Origin: DATJGR01 sp041739525
GTDB taxonomy: Bacteria > Pseudomonadota > Gammaproteobacteria > Pseudomonadales > Azotimanducaceae
Direction: 5' to 3'
NCBI GenBank assembly: GCA_041739525.1
Contig: JBGSNQ010000158.1
Coordinates: forward strand, 223,526 to 287,525
Length of the DNA: 64,000 nucleotides
Shown: piece after piece, positions 45,324 to 54,471 of the stretch
Numbering within the stretch: position 1 is the first letter of the stretch
How the letters are laid out: each line of letters starts with the position of its first letter
The notes under the pieces: generated by a model
Databases searched by the model: none
Told to the model about the DNA's origin: nothing
What the model saw: the letters and a program-made list of their open reading frames with translations, nothing else
Made by a program: the position numbers and the translations under genes

Positions 45324-46613
45324 ATGGCGGACAAGACTGCGCGCCTGTCTATCGACGGCGCGGCCTCACCGATCGACTTGCCCGTCTTGAATGGTAGCGT
45401 CGGACCCGACGTCATCGACATCGCACAGCTCTCTGCAGCGGGTTTCTTCACCTACGATCCCGGTTTCGTTTCCACGGCGTCCTGCGAATCGGCGATCACC
45501 TATATCGACGGTGATGCCGGTGTTCTGTTGTATCGCGGCTATCCGATCGAACAGCTGGCAGAACGCTCCGATCACCTCGAAGTGTGTTATCTGCTGCTGA
45601 ACGGCGAACTACCGAGCGCGGCTGAAAAGGAAGCCTTCGATCGGACGATCACGCACCACACCATGGTGCACGAACAGTTAAGTGAACTGTTCAGCGGCTT
45701 CCGCCGCGACGCGCATCCGATGGCAATCCTGTGCGGCGTAACGGGCGCGTTGGCGGCCTTCTATCACGATTCGCTCGACATCGAGAATCCCGCGCATCGC
45801 AAGATCACCGCGCACCGGCTGATCGCAAAGATGCCGACCCTGGCAGCGATGAGCTACAAGTACTCCATCGGTCAGCCGTTCATGTATCCGCGCAACGACT
45901 TAGGCTATGCCGCGAATTTCCTGCGCATGATGTTCGGCAATCCGTGCGAGGAATATAGGGTGAACCCCGTCATCGCGAAGGCGATGGACCGTATCTTCCT
46001 GGTGCACGCCGACCACGAGCAGAACGCATCCACCTCAACTGTTCGCCTTGCCGGATCGACCGGTGCAAATCCGTTCGCGTGCATCGCCGCCGGAATCGCA
46101 GCCTTATGGGGCCCTGCCCACGGCGGCGCCAACGAAGCGGTGCTCAGCCAGCTGCGCGAGATTGGTGACGTGAAAAACGTCGACAAATACGTGAAGCGCG
46201 CGAAAGACAAAAACGACTCGTTCCGCCTGATGGGTTTCGGACACCGCGTCTACAAGAACTACGACCCACGCGCGAAGGTGATGCAGGAGACCTGCAAGGA
46301 AGTACTCGCGGAGTTGGGCGTCGAGAACGATCCGATGCTGCAGATCGCTCAACGTCTCGAAAAGATAGCGCTCGAAGACGACTACTTCATCGAGAAGCGC
46401 CTGTACCCGAACGTGGATTTCTACTCGGGCATCATCCTGAAGGCGATCGGCATTCCGACTGAGATGTTCACGGTGATCTTCGCTACCGGGCGCACCCCAG
46501 GTTGGATCGCGCATTGGTGCGAGATGGTCAGCGGCAAATACAAAATCGGCCGGCCGCGTCAGCTTTACACCGGACCGAAAAAGCGCAATTTCGTCGCGGT
46601 CGAAAAGCGCTGA
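45324..46613 (+). CDS. gltA: Citrate synthase
   Basis: 429 residues from ATG 45324, which has AAGGAG seven bases upstream; an upstream GTG at 45255 lies in the promoter and is rejected. The catalytic residues fit type II citrate synthases: His in FLVHADHEQNAS, His in GFGHRVYKNYDPRA, and Asp in PNVDFYSG. It condenses oxaloacetate and acetyl-CoA. It is divergent from sdhCDAB. Confidence 0.97.
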   Translation: MADKTARLSIDGAASPIDLPVLNGSVGPDVIDIAQLSAAGFFTYDPGFVSTASCESAITYIDGDAGVLLYRGYPIEQLAERSDHLEVCYLLLNGELPSAAEKEAFDRTITHHTMVHEQLSELFSGFRRDAHPMAILCGVTGALAAFYHDSLDIENPAHRKITAHRLIAKMPTLAAMSYKYSIGQPFMYPRNDLGYAANFLRMMFGNPCEEYRVNPVIAKAMDRIFLVHADHEQNASTSTVRLAGSTGANPFACIAAGIAALWGPAHGGANEAVLSQLREIGDVKNVDKYVKRAKDKNDSFRLMGFGHRVYKNYDPRAKVMQETCKEVLAELGVENDPMLQIAQRLEKIALEDDYFIEKRLYPNVDFYSGIILKAIGIPTEMFTVIFATGRTPGWIAHWCEMVSGKYKIGRPRQLYTGPKKRNFVAVEKR

Positions 46614-46647
46614 TCCGCACGGCAGCGTTCAGCGCCACAGGCGGTCC

Positions 46648-47529
46648 TCAGCTCCGAAGGCGCTCTATGAGACTCGACGTGTCCAGGCGCCCGCCCCCGG
46701 ACGCCTGGATGTCCGCGTAGAACTGATCAACCAATGCGGTCAACGGCAGGCTTGCTCCAACGCGTCTCGCCGCCGCGAGCGTCATGCCCAGGTCCTTCCG
46801 CATCCAATCCACGGCAAATCCAAAATCGAATTTGCGCTGTGCCATGGTCGGCGAGCGATTCTCCATCTGCCACGACTGCGCCGCACCTTTCGAGATCACG
46901 TCGACCACGTTGAGCACGTCGAGCCCTGCCTGTTCTGCGAAATGCAGACCTTCGGACAGGCCTTGAAGCACACCGGCGATGCAGATCTGGTTCACCATCT
47001 TCGTGAGTTGTCCGCTGCCACTGGGTCCCATCAACTTCACGGCGCGCGCGTAGGTGTTCAGCACGCTCTCTGCGGTAGCGAACGTCCCGGCATCCCCCCC
47101 CACCATGATCGTTAGCTGGCCGCGTTGCGCGCCGGCCTGTCCGCCCGATACCGGCGCATCGAGAAAACCGGCCTCGCGTTGCTTCGCCTCCGCTTCGAGT
47201 TCACGAGCGAGCTCTGCCGAAGCGGTCGTGTGGTCGATCAGTACCGCGCCACGCTTTGTCCCGGCGAGCGCGCCGCTTTCGCCGTAGGTGACGCTGCGCA
47301 CATCATCGTCGTTGCCAACACACATGAACACAATATCGGCACCGCGCGCGGCGAGTGCCGGAGTGTCACAGACCTCGCCCGCGTACTCGGCCTTCCACGC
47401 GTCGGCGCGCGCTCGGGTTCGGTTGTAGACGCGAGTGGGATATCCAGCGCGAGACAAGTGTCCCGCCATCGGATATCCCATTACGCCAAGACCTATGAAG
47501 GCAACACTCGTGTCGTTGGGTTGTGGCAT
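46648..47529 (-). CDS. NAD(P)-dependent beta-hydroxyacid dehydrogenase (3-hydroxyisobutyrate dehydrogenase-like)
   Basis: 293 residues. The Rossmann motif is IGLGVMGYPMAGHL, the substrate motif DAPVSGGQAGAQRGQL, and the catalytic Lys is in SGQLTKMVNQ. The family includes 3-hydroxyisobutyrate, tartronate semialdehyde, and succinic semialdehyde reductases. The substrate cannot be told from the sequence. It follows rpoS on the same strand, with a 14-bp hairpin ending three bases before its start, and is convergent with gltA (34 bases apart). Confidence 0.88.
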   Translation of the reverse strand: MPQPNDTSVAFIGLGVMGYPMAGHLSRAGYPTRVYNRTRARADAWKAEYAGEVCDTPALAARGADIVFMCVGNDDDVRSVTYGESGALAGTKRGAVLIDHTTASAELARELEAEAKQREAGFLDAPVSGGQAGAQRGQLTIMVGGDAGTFATAESVLNTYARAVKLMGPSGSGQLTKMVNQICIAGVLQGLSEGLHFAEQAGLDVLNVVDVISKGAAQSWQMENRSPTMAQRKFDFGFAVDWMRKDLGMTLAAARRVGASLPLTALVDQFYADIQASGGGRLDTSSLIERLRS

Positions 47530-47532
47530 GCA

Positions 47533-47566
47533 GTAATCCGTCCCGATGAAGTTCGGGACAGATTAC
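47533..47566 (-). promoter_or_regulatory. Long hairpin just upstream of the dehydrogenase start
   Basis: On the minus strand GTAATCTGTCCCGA and TCGGGACGGATTAC pair over 14 positions (one G-U), with the 6-base loop ACTTCA. There is no T-run. The 3' arm, which holds the only SD-like GGGACGGA, ends 3 bases before the ATG at 47529. It could end the rpoS transcript or control translation of the next gene. Confidence 0.6.
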
Positions 47567-47596
47567 ACAGCAAGCCGTGAAAGGAAAGGTCGCTGC

Positions 47597-48616
47597 TCAG
47601 CCCAGCACTGCGTCGCGGTCGTAACCGGCGTCGGTCAGTTTGGCGCGCAGCTCTTTGAGCGCTTCGACCTGAATCTGCCTCACACGCTCACGCGTCAGGC
47701 CGATTTCACGACCGACCTCTTCGAGCGTGGCCATGTCGTGGCCGCGCAATCCGAAGCGACGGCACACCACGTCGCGCGATTTTTCGGGCAGGTCGCCAAG
47801 CCATACGTCGATGCGCGCCTTCAACCGGTTGTTCTGCAGCATCTGCGAGGGATCTATCGCAGCGCCATCTTCGAAGGTATCCCACGCACCGCGTTCGGGT
47901 TCTAGCGTGGAGATCTCGGTGCAACTGATGTCATCGGCAAGATCGAGCAGGTGGCGCACGTTTTCGACCGGCTTGTCGAGCAATTTGGCCACGTCGTCCG
48001 CTGTCGGCTCGTGATCGAGCTTCTGCGATAGTTCGCGCTGTGCACGCAGATACGTGTTCAGCTCTTTCGCGATGTGGATCGGCAAACGAATCGTCTTGGC
48101 CTGGTTCATCAGGCCGCGTTCCACCGCCTGACGGATCCACCATGTCGCATATGTCGAGAAGCGGAAGCCTTTTTCAGGGTCGAATTTCTCGACCGCGCGA
48201 ATCAGGCCGAGATTGCCTTCCTCGATGAGATCGAGCAGCGGCAGACCGCGATTCAGGTAGCGGCGCGCAATCTTCACGACGAGACGAAGGTTGCTCTCGA
48301 TCATCTGTGCTCGCGCAGCCATGTCACCGCGCTGCACGCGCCGCGCCACTTCGGCTTCGTCTTTCGGCGTAAGCAGCTTCGATCCGCCTATTTCCGACAG
48401 GTACATTTCGGTCGCATCGCCGATGCCGCGGCTGGTCGGTGCGATACCGACGCGCTCCCGCCGCTTGGCACCGACCCGCCGGCGTGCCGCTCGCGGCGGC
48501 AAAGGACCGTCTTCGTGATGTTCTTCGTCGGCATCCGGATCGTTGACGATCTGAAAACCGACCAGTTCGCTTTCCATGGCTTCATCGGCGACGCTGACAT
48601 CGTATTCCGCGTACAT
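47597..48616 (-). CDS. rpoS: RNA polymerase sigma factor RpoS
   Basis: 339 residues. It lacks region 1.1; region 1.2 has DATEMYLSEIGGSKLLT; region 2 has NLRLVVKIARRYLNRGLPLLDLIEEGNLGLIRAVEKFD and YATWWIRQAVERGL; region 3 matches RpoS (LPIHIAKELNTYLRAQRELSQKLDHEPT); region 4 has LEEVGREIGLTRERVRQIQVEAL. The first 60 residues are acidic, then basic. It governs the stationary-phase/general stress response. Here it follows an HTH-receiver response regulator by 22 bases rather than nlpD. Confidence 0.93.
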   Translation of the reverse strand: MYAEYDVSVADEAMESELVGFQIVNDPDADEEHHEDGPLPPRAARRRVGAKRRERVGIAPTSRGIGDATEMYLSEIGGSKLLTPKDEAEVARRVQRGDMAARAQMIESNLRLVVKIARRYLNRGLPLLDLIEEGNLGLIRAVEKFDPEKGFRFSTYATWWIRQAVERGLMNQAKTIRLPIHIAKELNTYLRAQRELSQKLDHEPTADDVAKLLDKPVENVRHLLDLADDISCTEISTLEPERGAWDTFEDGAAIDPSQMLQNNRLKARIDVWLGDLPEKSRDVVCRRFGLRGHDMATLEEVGREIGLTRERVRQIQVEALKELRAKLTDAGYDRDAVLG

Positions 48617-48638
48617 GTGGATCTCCCCGCTTGACCTT

Positions 48639-49214
48639 TTAACGTACCGTTTCGTTCAAACCGCACACCGCGAGCAGTTCCTCGGTGCTGAAGGGCTTCT
48701 TCAACAACCGCTCCGCGCCCGCGCTGATGATTCGTTGTTCGAGTTCCCGCGTAGGGTGTCCGGTCATCGCGATGACGCGCGCGGAACGCGACGTCTCGTC
48801 TGCTTTCAGACTGCGACAGACCTCAACGCCGTCCATGCCGGGCATCATGATGTCGAGCAGCACCAACGTCGGTTTGAAACGCGAGACCTGGCGGCCCGCA
48901 TCGAAACCGTCGTAGGCGGAGCTCACCTCGACACTGGGATACTTCTGCTTGAACAGCGCAACCAGCATGCCGTTGAACTGCCGATCGTCGTCGACGATCA
49001 ACACGCGCGAACCTGACGGCGGCGCGAACTCCTCCGGCAAAGTCATCGCCATACGACGCGCAAAATCGATCACCGACTCCCGCGTGAACCGCCGATGTCC
49101 ACCCGGCGTCGTGCGCGCTTCGATCAGGCCTTTCTGGGCCCATTGGCGCACCGTCACCGGAGAGACTGCGAGCAGCTCTGCCACTTCGTTTGGAGTCAGG
49201 ATGTCCGTCGTCAT
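48639..49214 (-). CDS. HTH-receiver response regulator (MerR/excisionase-type HTH followed by REC)
   Basis: 191 residues. An N-terminal MerR/BldC-like helix-turn-helix covers about residues 5-52 (LTPNEVAELLAVSPVTVRQW, then TPGGHRRFTRESV as the wing). After a short linker a receiver domain runs from about 69 to 188, with the acidic pocket D75-D77, phosphorylation site D121 (LLDIMMPG), T151 (AMTG) and K173 (KKPF), all intact. The order is the reverse of ordinary response regulators. No histidine kinase is adjacent. It probably shares a transcript with rpoS (22-base gap), suggesting control of rpoS or of its activity (inference). Confidence 0.88.
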   Translation of the reverse strand: MTTDILTPNEVAELLAVSPVTVRQWAQKGLIEARTTPGGHRRFTRESVIDFARRMAMTLPEEFAPPSGSRVLIVDDDRQFNGMLVALFKQKYPSVEVSSAYDGFDAGRQVSRFKPTLVLLDIMMPGMDGVEVCRSLKADETSRSARVIAMTGHPTRELEQRIISAGAERLLKKPFSTEELLAVCGLNETVR

Positions 49215-49305
49215 GTCGCGATTCTGGCCTTTCGATTCCGTCGGACCTTGCGATCCTCTGGACGTTGTCTACGCTGAAACCCGTAATCGCTGGAACCGGT
49301 TGAAC

Positions 49306-49347
49306 CGATTGAATCGATTACGGGAACGACTCTAATCGATTCAATCG
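49306..49347. repeat. 15-bp perfect inverted repeat upstream of the HTH-receiver gene
   Basis: CGATTGAATCGATTA (49306-49320) and TAATCGATTCAATCG (49333-49347) are perfect inverse copies separated by 12 bases. Just left of it, the 9-base unit TTGAACCGA / TTGAATCGA is repeated in tandem, after AACCGG. It lies about 90-135 bases upstream of the regulator start and 50 bases after the stop of the acyl-CoA ligase. It could be an operator; a hairpin terminator is less likely because there is no T-run. Confidence 0.8.
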
Positions 49348-49398
49348 AATCTGTTCAACATTATTTTCGAATAAGCGTAGAGCGGGTAATTCCCTGAA

Positions 49399-51093
49399 CT
49401 ATGCCGTGCGGACGGTGGCGTCCAGGCCAAGTTCGTCGATGCTCTCCTTGCGCATCACGAATTTCTGGATCTTGCCGGTAACGGTCATCGGGAACGAGTC
49501 CACGAACTTCACATAGCGCGGCACCTTGTAGCGGGCGATCTGTCCCTGGCAGAACGCTTTCACTTCGGCCTCGGTGAGCGTTTCTCCTTCGGCCAGTTGA
49601 ATCCACGCCATCAGTTCTTCGCCGAACTTCGGATCCGGCACGCCGATCACCTGCACTTCTTTGATCTTCGGGTGCCGGTAAAGGAACTCTTCGATCTCGC
49701 GCGGATAAACGTTCTCTCCGCCGCGAATGATCATGTCTTTGATGCGGCCGGCGATGTTGACGTAGCCCTCGTCGTCCATCACCGCGAGATCGCCGGTGTG
49801 CATCCAGCGCGAGCCATCGATGGAAGAACGGGTTGCTGCCTCGTTGTTCCAATAGCCCAGCATCACGCTGTAGCCGCGAGTGCAGAACTCACCAAGCGTT
49901 CCGCGCGGCACCGTCTGTCCGGTTTCGGGATCGACCACCTTGATTTCCACATGTGGATGCACCTGCCCCACGGTACTGACCTGCTTCTCCAACGGGGCGC
50001 CGATCCGCGTTTGTGTCGACACAGGGCTCGTTTCAGTCATGCCGTATCCGATTGCGACTTCGTGCATGTTCATCAGTGACTGAACCTTGCGCATCACTTC
50101 CACAGGACACGGCGCTCCGGCCATGATGCCCGTACGCAGCGAGCGCAGATCGAAGTCACCGAAATTCGCGAGCGCGAGTTCCGCAATGAACATCGTCGGC
50201 ACACCGTAAAGCGCGGTCGCCCGCTCTTCCGCAACGGCCCGCAGCACTGCTTCCGCGTCGAATGCCTGCTCCGGGTAGATCATCGTCGCGCCGTGGGTGA
50301 CGCACCCCAGGTTGCCCATCACCATGCCGAAGCAGTGATACAGCGGCACTGGAATCACCAGACGATCTTTGTGGCTGAAGTTCATCAGCCGCGCGACGAA
50401 ATAGCCGTTGTTCAGAATATTGTGGTGGCTGAGCGTGGCACCCTTTGGAAATCCGGTAGTGCCGCTCGTGTATTGAATGTTGATCGGATCGTCGAAACTC
50501 AGCGAGTGCTGGCGCTGTGCAAGCACATCCGCAGTAACCTCGCCGGCGCGCGCGAGCACGTCTGCCCAAGAGAGCATGCCCGGGCGCGGATCCCCGAGCG
50601 TGATCACCACTTCGAGTTGCGGCACGCGCGCGATCTTCAGCCTGCCTGGAACACCGGTTCGAATTTCCGGCGCGATGCTCTCGAGAATCTGGTTGTAGTT
50701 GGTCGTCTTGAACGCGTCGGTGAGCACGAGATAGCGGCAGCCCGACTGGTTCAACGCATATTCGAGTTCTGAAGCCTGATAGCTCGGGTTTACGTTCACG
50801 AGAATCGCGCCGAGCTTGCTGGTTGCAAACTGAGTCAGCGTCCATTCGGCGCGATTGGTCGACCAGATCCCTACGCGCTCACCCTTTTCCACCCCTAGCG
50901 CCATTAGCGCCCGCGCCAGCTCGTCGACGCGGCGGCCAAACTCGGCGTACGTCCATCGAATCCCCTGGTGTCGCGCCACCAGCGCCTCGTTAGCACCGTG
51001 CCTTGCGACGGTCGCGTCCAGCATGTCGCCGATGGTGATGCCGAGCAGCCCGGTGTCGGCAGGTCCGGATGCGTAGCTCAATTCCTTGGTCAT
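49399..51093 (-). CDS. Fatty acyl-CoA ligase (AMP-binding, ACSF2/FadD-like)
   Basis: 564 residues. The P-loop motif is YTSGTTGFPKGATLSH, the A5/A8 motifs are GYGMTETSPV and GRIKDMIIRGGENVYP, and the C-terminal Lys is in MTVTGKIQKF. Such enzymes activate medium- to long-chain or branched acids to CoA thioesters via an acyl-AMP. The chain-length preference is not visible. It is divergent from selA (about 96 bases) and is followed by the 49306-49347 inverted repeat. Confidence 0.92.
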   Translation of the reverse strand: MTKELSYASGPADTGLLGITIGDMLDATVARHGANEALVARHQGIRWTYAEFGRRVDELARALMALGVEKGERVGIWSTNRAEWTLTQFATSKLGAILVNVNPSYQASELEYALNQSGCRYLVLTDAFKTTNYNQILESIAPEIRTGVPGRLKIARVPQLEVVITLGDPRPGMLSWADVLARAGEVTADVLAQRQHSLSFDDPINIQYTSGTTGFPKGATLSHHNILNNGYFVARLMNFSHKDRLVIPVPLYHCFGMVMGNLGCVTHGATMIYPEQAFDAEAVLRAVAEERATALYGVPTMFIAELALANFGDFDLRSLRTGIMAGAPCPVEVMRKVQSLMNMHEVAIGYGMTETSPVSTQTRIGAPLEKQVSTVGQVHPHVEIKVVDPETGQTVPRGTLGEFCTRGYSVMLGYWNNEAATRSSIDGSRWMHTGDLAVMDDEGYVNIAGRIKDMIIRGGENVYPREIEEFLYRHPKIKEVQVIGVPDPKFGEELMAWIQLAEGETLTEAEVKAFCQGQIARYKVPRYVKFVDSFPMTVTGKIQKFVMRKESIDELGLDATVRTA

Positions 51094-51189
51094 TCTGGTA
51101 CTCCCGAGGTGGCCGGCCGGATACTACCTTCGCCAAATCGGTGTTGCGAGTAGACTACGGATCACGCGGTTTTCATTGGAACCTCCCCC

Positions 51190-52560
51190 ATGTCGGCACA
51201 CGCCCGCCTTCCGAGCGTAGACCGGATCATCCGCCACGCGGCTCTTGCCGTCGTGGTCGACCGCTACGGTGTTGAACTGGTCAAAGAGACCGTGCGCGAG
51301 TTGCAGCAGCAGGTCCGTCGCGAACCGGCGCCGCCGGAGTGGGCGACCGCGGCGGATTCGTATCGGGAGGCGGTCGAACAGCGCCTCAACGATCGTGTTG
51401 GGCCGGGCCTTCGAAGCGTGTTCAACATGACAGGCACGATCATCCATACCAACCTCGGGCGGGCACAGATCAGTCGCGCGATGGCCCAAGCCGGCGTCGA
51501 AGCCGCGGTCAATCCGGTAACGCTCGAATACGATCTCGAACAGGGTCGCCGGGGCGAGCGAGACGCCGCCATCGAACCGATGTTGTGTGCGCTCACCGGC
51601 AGCGAAGCCGCAACCGTCGTCAACAACAATGCCGCGGCGCTGCTGCTGGTGCTGAACACCCTGGGGCTCGGCAGATCGGTGCCGGTATCGCGCGGTGAGC
51701 TGATCGAAATCGGCGGCAGCTTCCGCTTACCGGACATCATCGAACGCTCGGGCTGCACCATTCGCGAGGTCGGCACCACCAATCGAACTCACCTGCGCGA
51801 CTTCGAACGCGCTATCGACGCAACTTCCGCCATGCTGCTCAAGGTGCATCCCAGCAACTACCGCATAGTCGGATTCACGAGCGACGTTGAAACGCCGCAG
51901 CTCGCGACGCTCGCCCGCGCCAAAGCTCTGCCGTTGGTGGTCGATCTGGGCAGCGGCGCCCTGATCGGCCTGGAACGCTTCGGACTCCCACACGAACCGA
52001 CCGTGCGGGAGACGCTAAACGAAGGAGCCGATCTCGTGACGTTCAGCGGCGACAAATTGCTCGGCTCCGTACAGTCGGGGCTGATCGTCGGCCGGCGCGA
52101 ACTGATCGAGCGGATCAACCGCAATCCGCTCAAGCGCGCCTTGCGCTGCGACAAAATCACGCTGGCGATCCTGCATTACACGCTGCGCCTGTACCAGGAT
52201 CCCGAGCGTCTTGCCGCCGAACTGCCGTTGCTTGCGACACTGACACGCTCACGCGAGCAACTCACCCCGCTCGCACAGCGCATTGCTGCCACGCTGCGCG
52301 AGCGCCTGCCCTCCGCTCTTTCGATCGATGCGACAGCCAGCGAATGCCAGATCGGCAGTGGCGCCTTGCCGGAAAGGACATTGCCGAGCATGGCCGTATC
52401 CGTTACGGCGCAGTCCGATCGCGACATCACGGAGCTGGCAGCGCGGTTGCGACGCCTCGACACGCCGGTGATCGGGCGCGTTCAGAACGGCGTGCTGTGG
52501 TTGGATGTGCGCACGATCGACGACGCCGATGCACTGTGTGCGGCGCTCGCCGGACTCTGA
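51190..52560 (+). CDS. selA: L-seryl-tRNA(Sec) selenium transferase
   Basis: 456 residues. The PLP lysine is in TFSGDKLLGSVQSG. The N-terminal segment LPSVDRIIRH and NMTGTIIHTNLGRAQ are typical of SelA. It converts seryl-tRNA(Sec) to selenocysteinyl-tRNA with selenophosphate. It is followed by selB after 3 bases and by selC, so all three insertion components of this cluster are together; selD is not in the window. Confidence 0.97.
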   Translation: MSAHARLPSVDRIIRHAALAVVVDRYGVELVKETVRELQQQVRREPAPPEWATAADSYREAVEQRLNDRVGPGLRSVFNMTGTIIHTNLGRAQISRAMAQAGVEAAVNPVTLEYDLEQGRRGERDAAIEPMLCALTGSEAATVVNNNAAALLLVLNTLGLGRSVPVSRGELIEIGGSFRLPDIIERSGCTIREVGTTNRTHLRDFERAIDATSAMLLKVHPSNYRIVGFTSDVETPQLATLARAKALPLVVDLGSGALIGLERFGLPHEPTVRETLNEGADLVTFSGDKLLGSVQSGLIVGRRELIERINRNPLKRALRCDKITLAILHYTLRLYQDPERLAAELPLLATLTRSREQLTPLAQRIAATLRERLPSALSIDATASECQIGSGALPERTLPSMAVSVTAQSDRDITELAARLRRLDTPVIGRVQNGVLWLDVRTIDDADALCAALAGL

Positions 52561-52563
52561 CGC

Positions 52564-54459
52564 ATGATCGTCACGCTCGCGGGCCACGTCGATCACGGCA
52601 AAACCAGCCTGGTCGAGGCTCTGACGGGCGTGAATACAGACACGCTCGCCGAAGAACGACGCCGCGGACTCACCATCGATCTCGGCTTTTCCTACACCGA
52701 CATCGCCGGCCGGCGGATCGGCTTCGTCGACGTGCCCGGCCACCATCGCTTCATTCACAACATGGTCGCGGGCGTTGCGGCACATCAGCATGCACTGTTG
52801 GTGGTTGCCGCTGACGACGGTCCGATGCCGCAAACGCTGGAACACCTCGCGCTTTTGCGGCTGCTCGGCGTAGAACGGGGTGTTGCCGCCGTTACCAAAT
52901 CGGACTGCGTGGACCACGATCGACTGGAGAGCGTGCGCAATATGGTGGCGGGCCTCGCGCGCGAATCCGGCTTGAGCCTCAGCGGAGTCGTTGGCACCTC
53001 GTGTGTCGACGGCACTGGCCTCGATGTACTGCGGCAGCACATCGCATCGGCTGCCTCGGAGAGCTCCGAAGTCGCGGTCGACCAGGAATTCCGCCTTGCG
53101 GTCGATCGTGCGTTCGTCATCAACGGTGTCGGTGTCGTGGTAACCGGCACCGTTCACTCCGGCGTGGTGGAGAAAGGCGCCGAGCTCTGCGTCGGCACGC
53201 GGGCGCTGGCGGCGCGCGTTCGATCGCTGCGCGTTTCCGATCGCATTGCCGATCGCGCAGTGGCAGGCGATCGATGCGCGATCGGTCTCGGTGGCGTTTC
53301 GCTCGATCAGGTTGGACGAGGCGATTGGCTGGTGGCGCCGGCAACGTTCGCATCGACGCACACCATCGTCATGGACCTGCAGGTGCTCCCTGGCTTTCCG
53401 CGCAGCGTGCGGCACTGGCTGCCGGTGCACGTTTACCACGCCGCGAGCCACGCGGAAGGACATGTCGCTCTGCTCGAATCGGCGCCCGTGGCGGCCGGCC
53501 AGTCCGCCATGATCGAGCTGGTACTCGCGACACCGTTGCAGCCGAAGTACGGCGATCGACTGGTGCTGCGCGATCACGCGATGGAACGCACGATCGGCGG
53601 CGGACATGTGATCGATACCTCGCCACCGGAGAAGGCGCGCCGAGCACCGAAACGTCTCGCGAATCTCGAGGCGAAACGCTCCGACGACGCGAGAGTGGCG
53701 CTGAGTCGCTTGATAGAACTCGACGACGTCGACATCGACGCATTTCGCCGCGTTCGCAATCTGACGAATACTAAGTTCAGCGCCATCCTCGACGAAACTC
53801 ACTACGTGCCGCTGTCTCGCGGGAACTGCGTCGTCGCAGTGTCCAAGACGAAGTGGTCCAGCACGCTCACAGCGCTCGCCGCACAGATCGTCGCGTACCA
53901 CAAAACCGCGCCGCACAGTCAGGGATTGAAGGCCGATCAGATCCGCCGCACCGGTGTAGTACCGAAGCACTGGCTCGACGATGCGTTGGCCGCGCTCGTT
54001 GCGGACGGAGCCATCCATGAAACCGGCGGCCACTTCCACGCACCGAACCACCGTGCGGCACTACCGCCGGAAGACGCAGCGCTGTTCAAGCGGATTCAAA
54101 CGGCAATCAGCGGCCCCGAGCAGCCGCCCAGCCTCGGCGACCTTGCAAAGTCGTTGGGTGTTCCACTGCGTTCGCTCGACGCGTTCGTCAAACGCCTGAC
54201 GAAGCTCGGTTTTCTGGCACGCGTGGGAGACCATCGCGTGCTGCTGCCCGATCAACTCGAAACGTTCGTCGCAATTGCGCTACGGCTTGCCGAATCGCAA
54301 CCTTCTGGATTCGACGCAAGGCAGTTTCGCGACGCCGCGGGCATCGGTCGCAACCTCGCCATCGACGTACTCGAGTACTTCGATCGATGCGGCTTCACGC
54401 GTCGCTATGCAGATGTGCGACGCATCGTGGGTGACCCGTCCACGGTGAATCGCGCGTGA
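52564..54459 (+). CDS. selB: Selenocysteine-specific elongation factor SelB
   Basis: 631 residues. The GTPase domain has GHVDHGKTSL, DVPGHHRFI and TKSD. Domains 2 and 3 follow, then a long C-terminal set of winged helices (about residues 380-631) that would bind the SECIS hairpin in selenoprotein mRNAs. It brings Sec-tRNA to UGA codons. It lies 3 bases after selA and 12 bases before selC. Confidence 0.97.
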   Translation: MIVTLAGHVDHGKTSLVEALTGVNTDTLAEERRRGLTIDLGFSYTDIAGRRIGFVDVPGHHRFIHNMVAGVAAHQHALLVVAADDGPMPQTLEHLALLRLLGVERGVAAVTKSDCVDHDRLESVRNMVAGLARESGLSLSGVVGTSCVDGTGLDVLRQHIASAASESSEVAVDQEFRLAVDRAFVINGVGVVVTGTVHSGVVEKGAELCVGTRALAARVRSLRVSDRIADRAVAGDRCAIGLGGVSLDQVGRGDWLVAPATFASTHTIVMDLQVLPGFPRSVRHWLPVHVYHAASHAEGHVALLESAPVAAGQSAMIELVLATPLQPKYGDRLVLRDHAMERTIGGGHVIDTSPPEKARRAPKRLANLEAKRSDDARVALSRLIELDDVDIDAFRRVRNLTNTKFSAILDETHYVPLSRGNCVVAVSKTKWSSTLTALAAQIVAYHKTAPHSQGLKADQIRRTGVVPKHWLDDALAALVADGAIHETGGHFHAPNHRAALPPEDAALFKRIQTAISGPEQPPSLGDLAKSLGVPLRSLDAFVKRLTKLGFLARVGDHRVLLPDQLETFVAIALRLAESQPSGFDARQFRDAAGIGRNLAIDVLEYFDRCGFTRRYADVRRIVGDPSTVNRA

Positions 54460-54471
54460 TATATTCGCGGC

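Noticed and set aside
49306..49347. Inverted repeat read as a Rho-independent terminator of the acyl-CoA ligase gene
   Set aside because: The stem is AT-rich with a 12-base loop and no T-run on either strand; an operator is more likely.
52249..54051. Minus-strand open frame of 600 codons
   Set aside because: Antisense to selB and the end of selA, both complete with conserved motifs.
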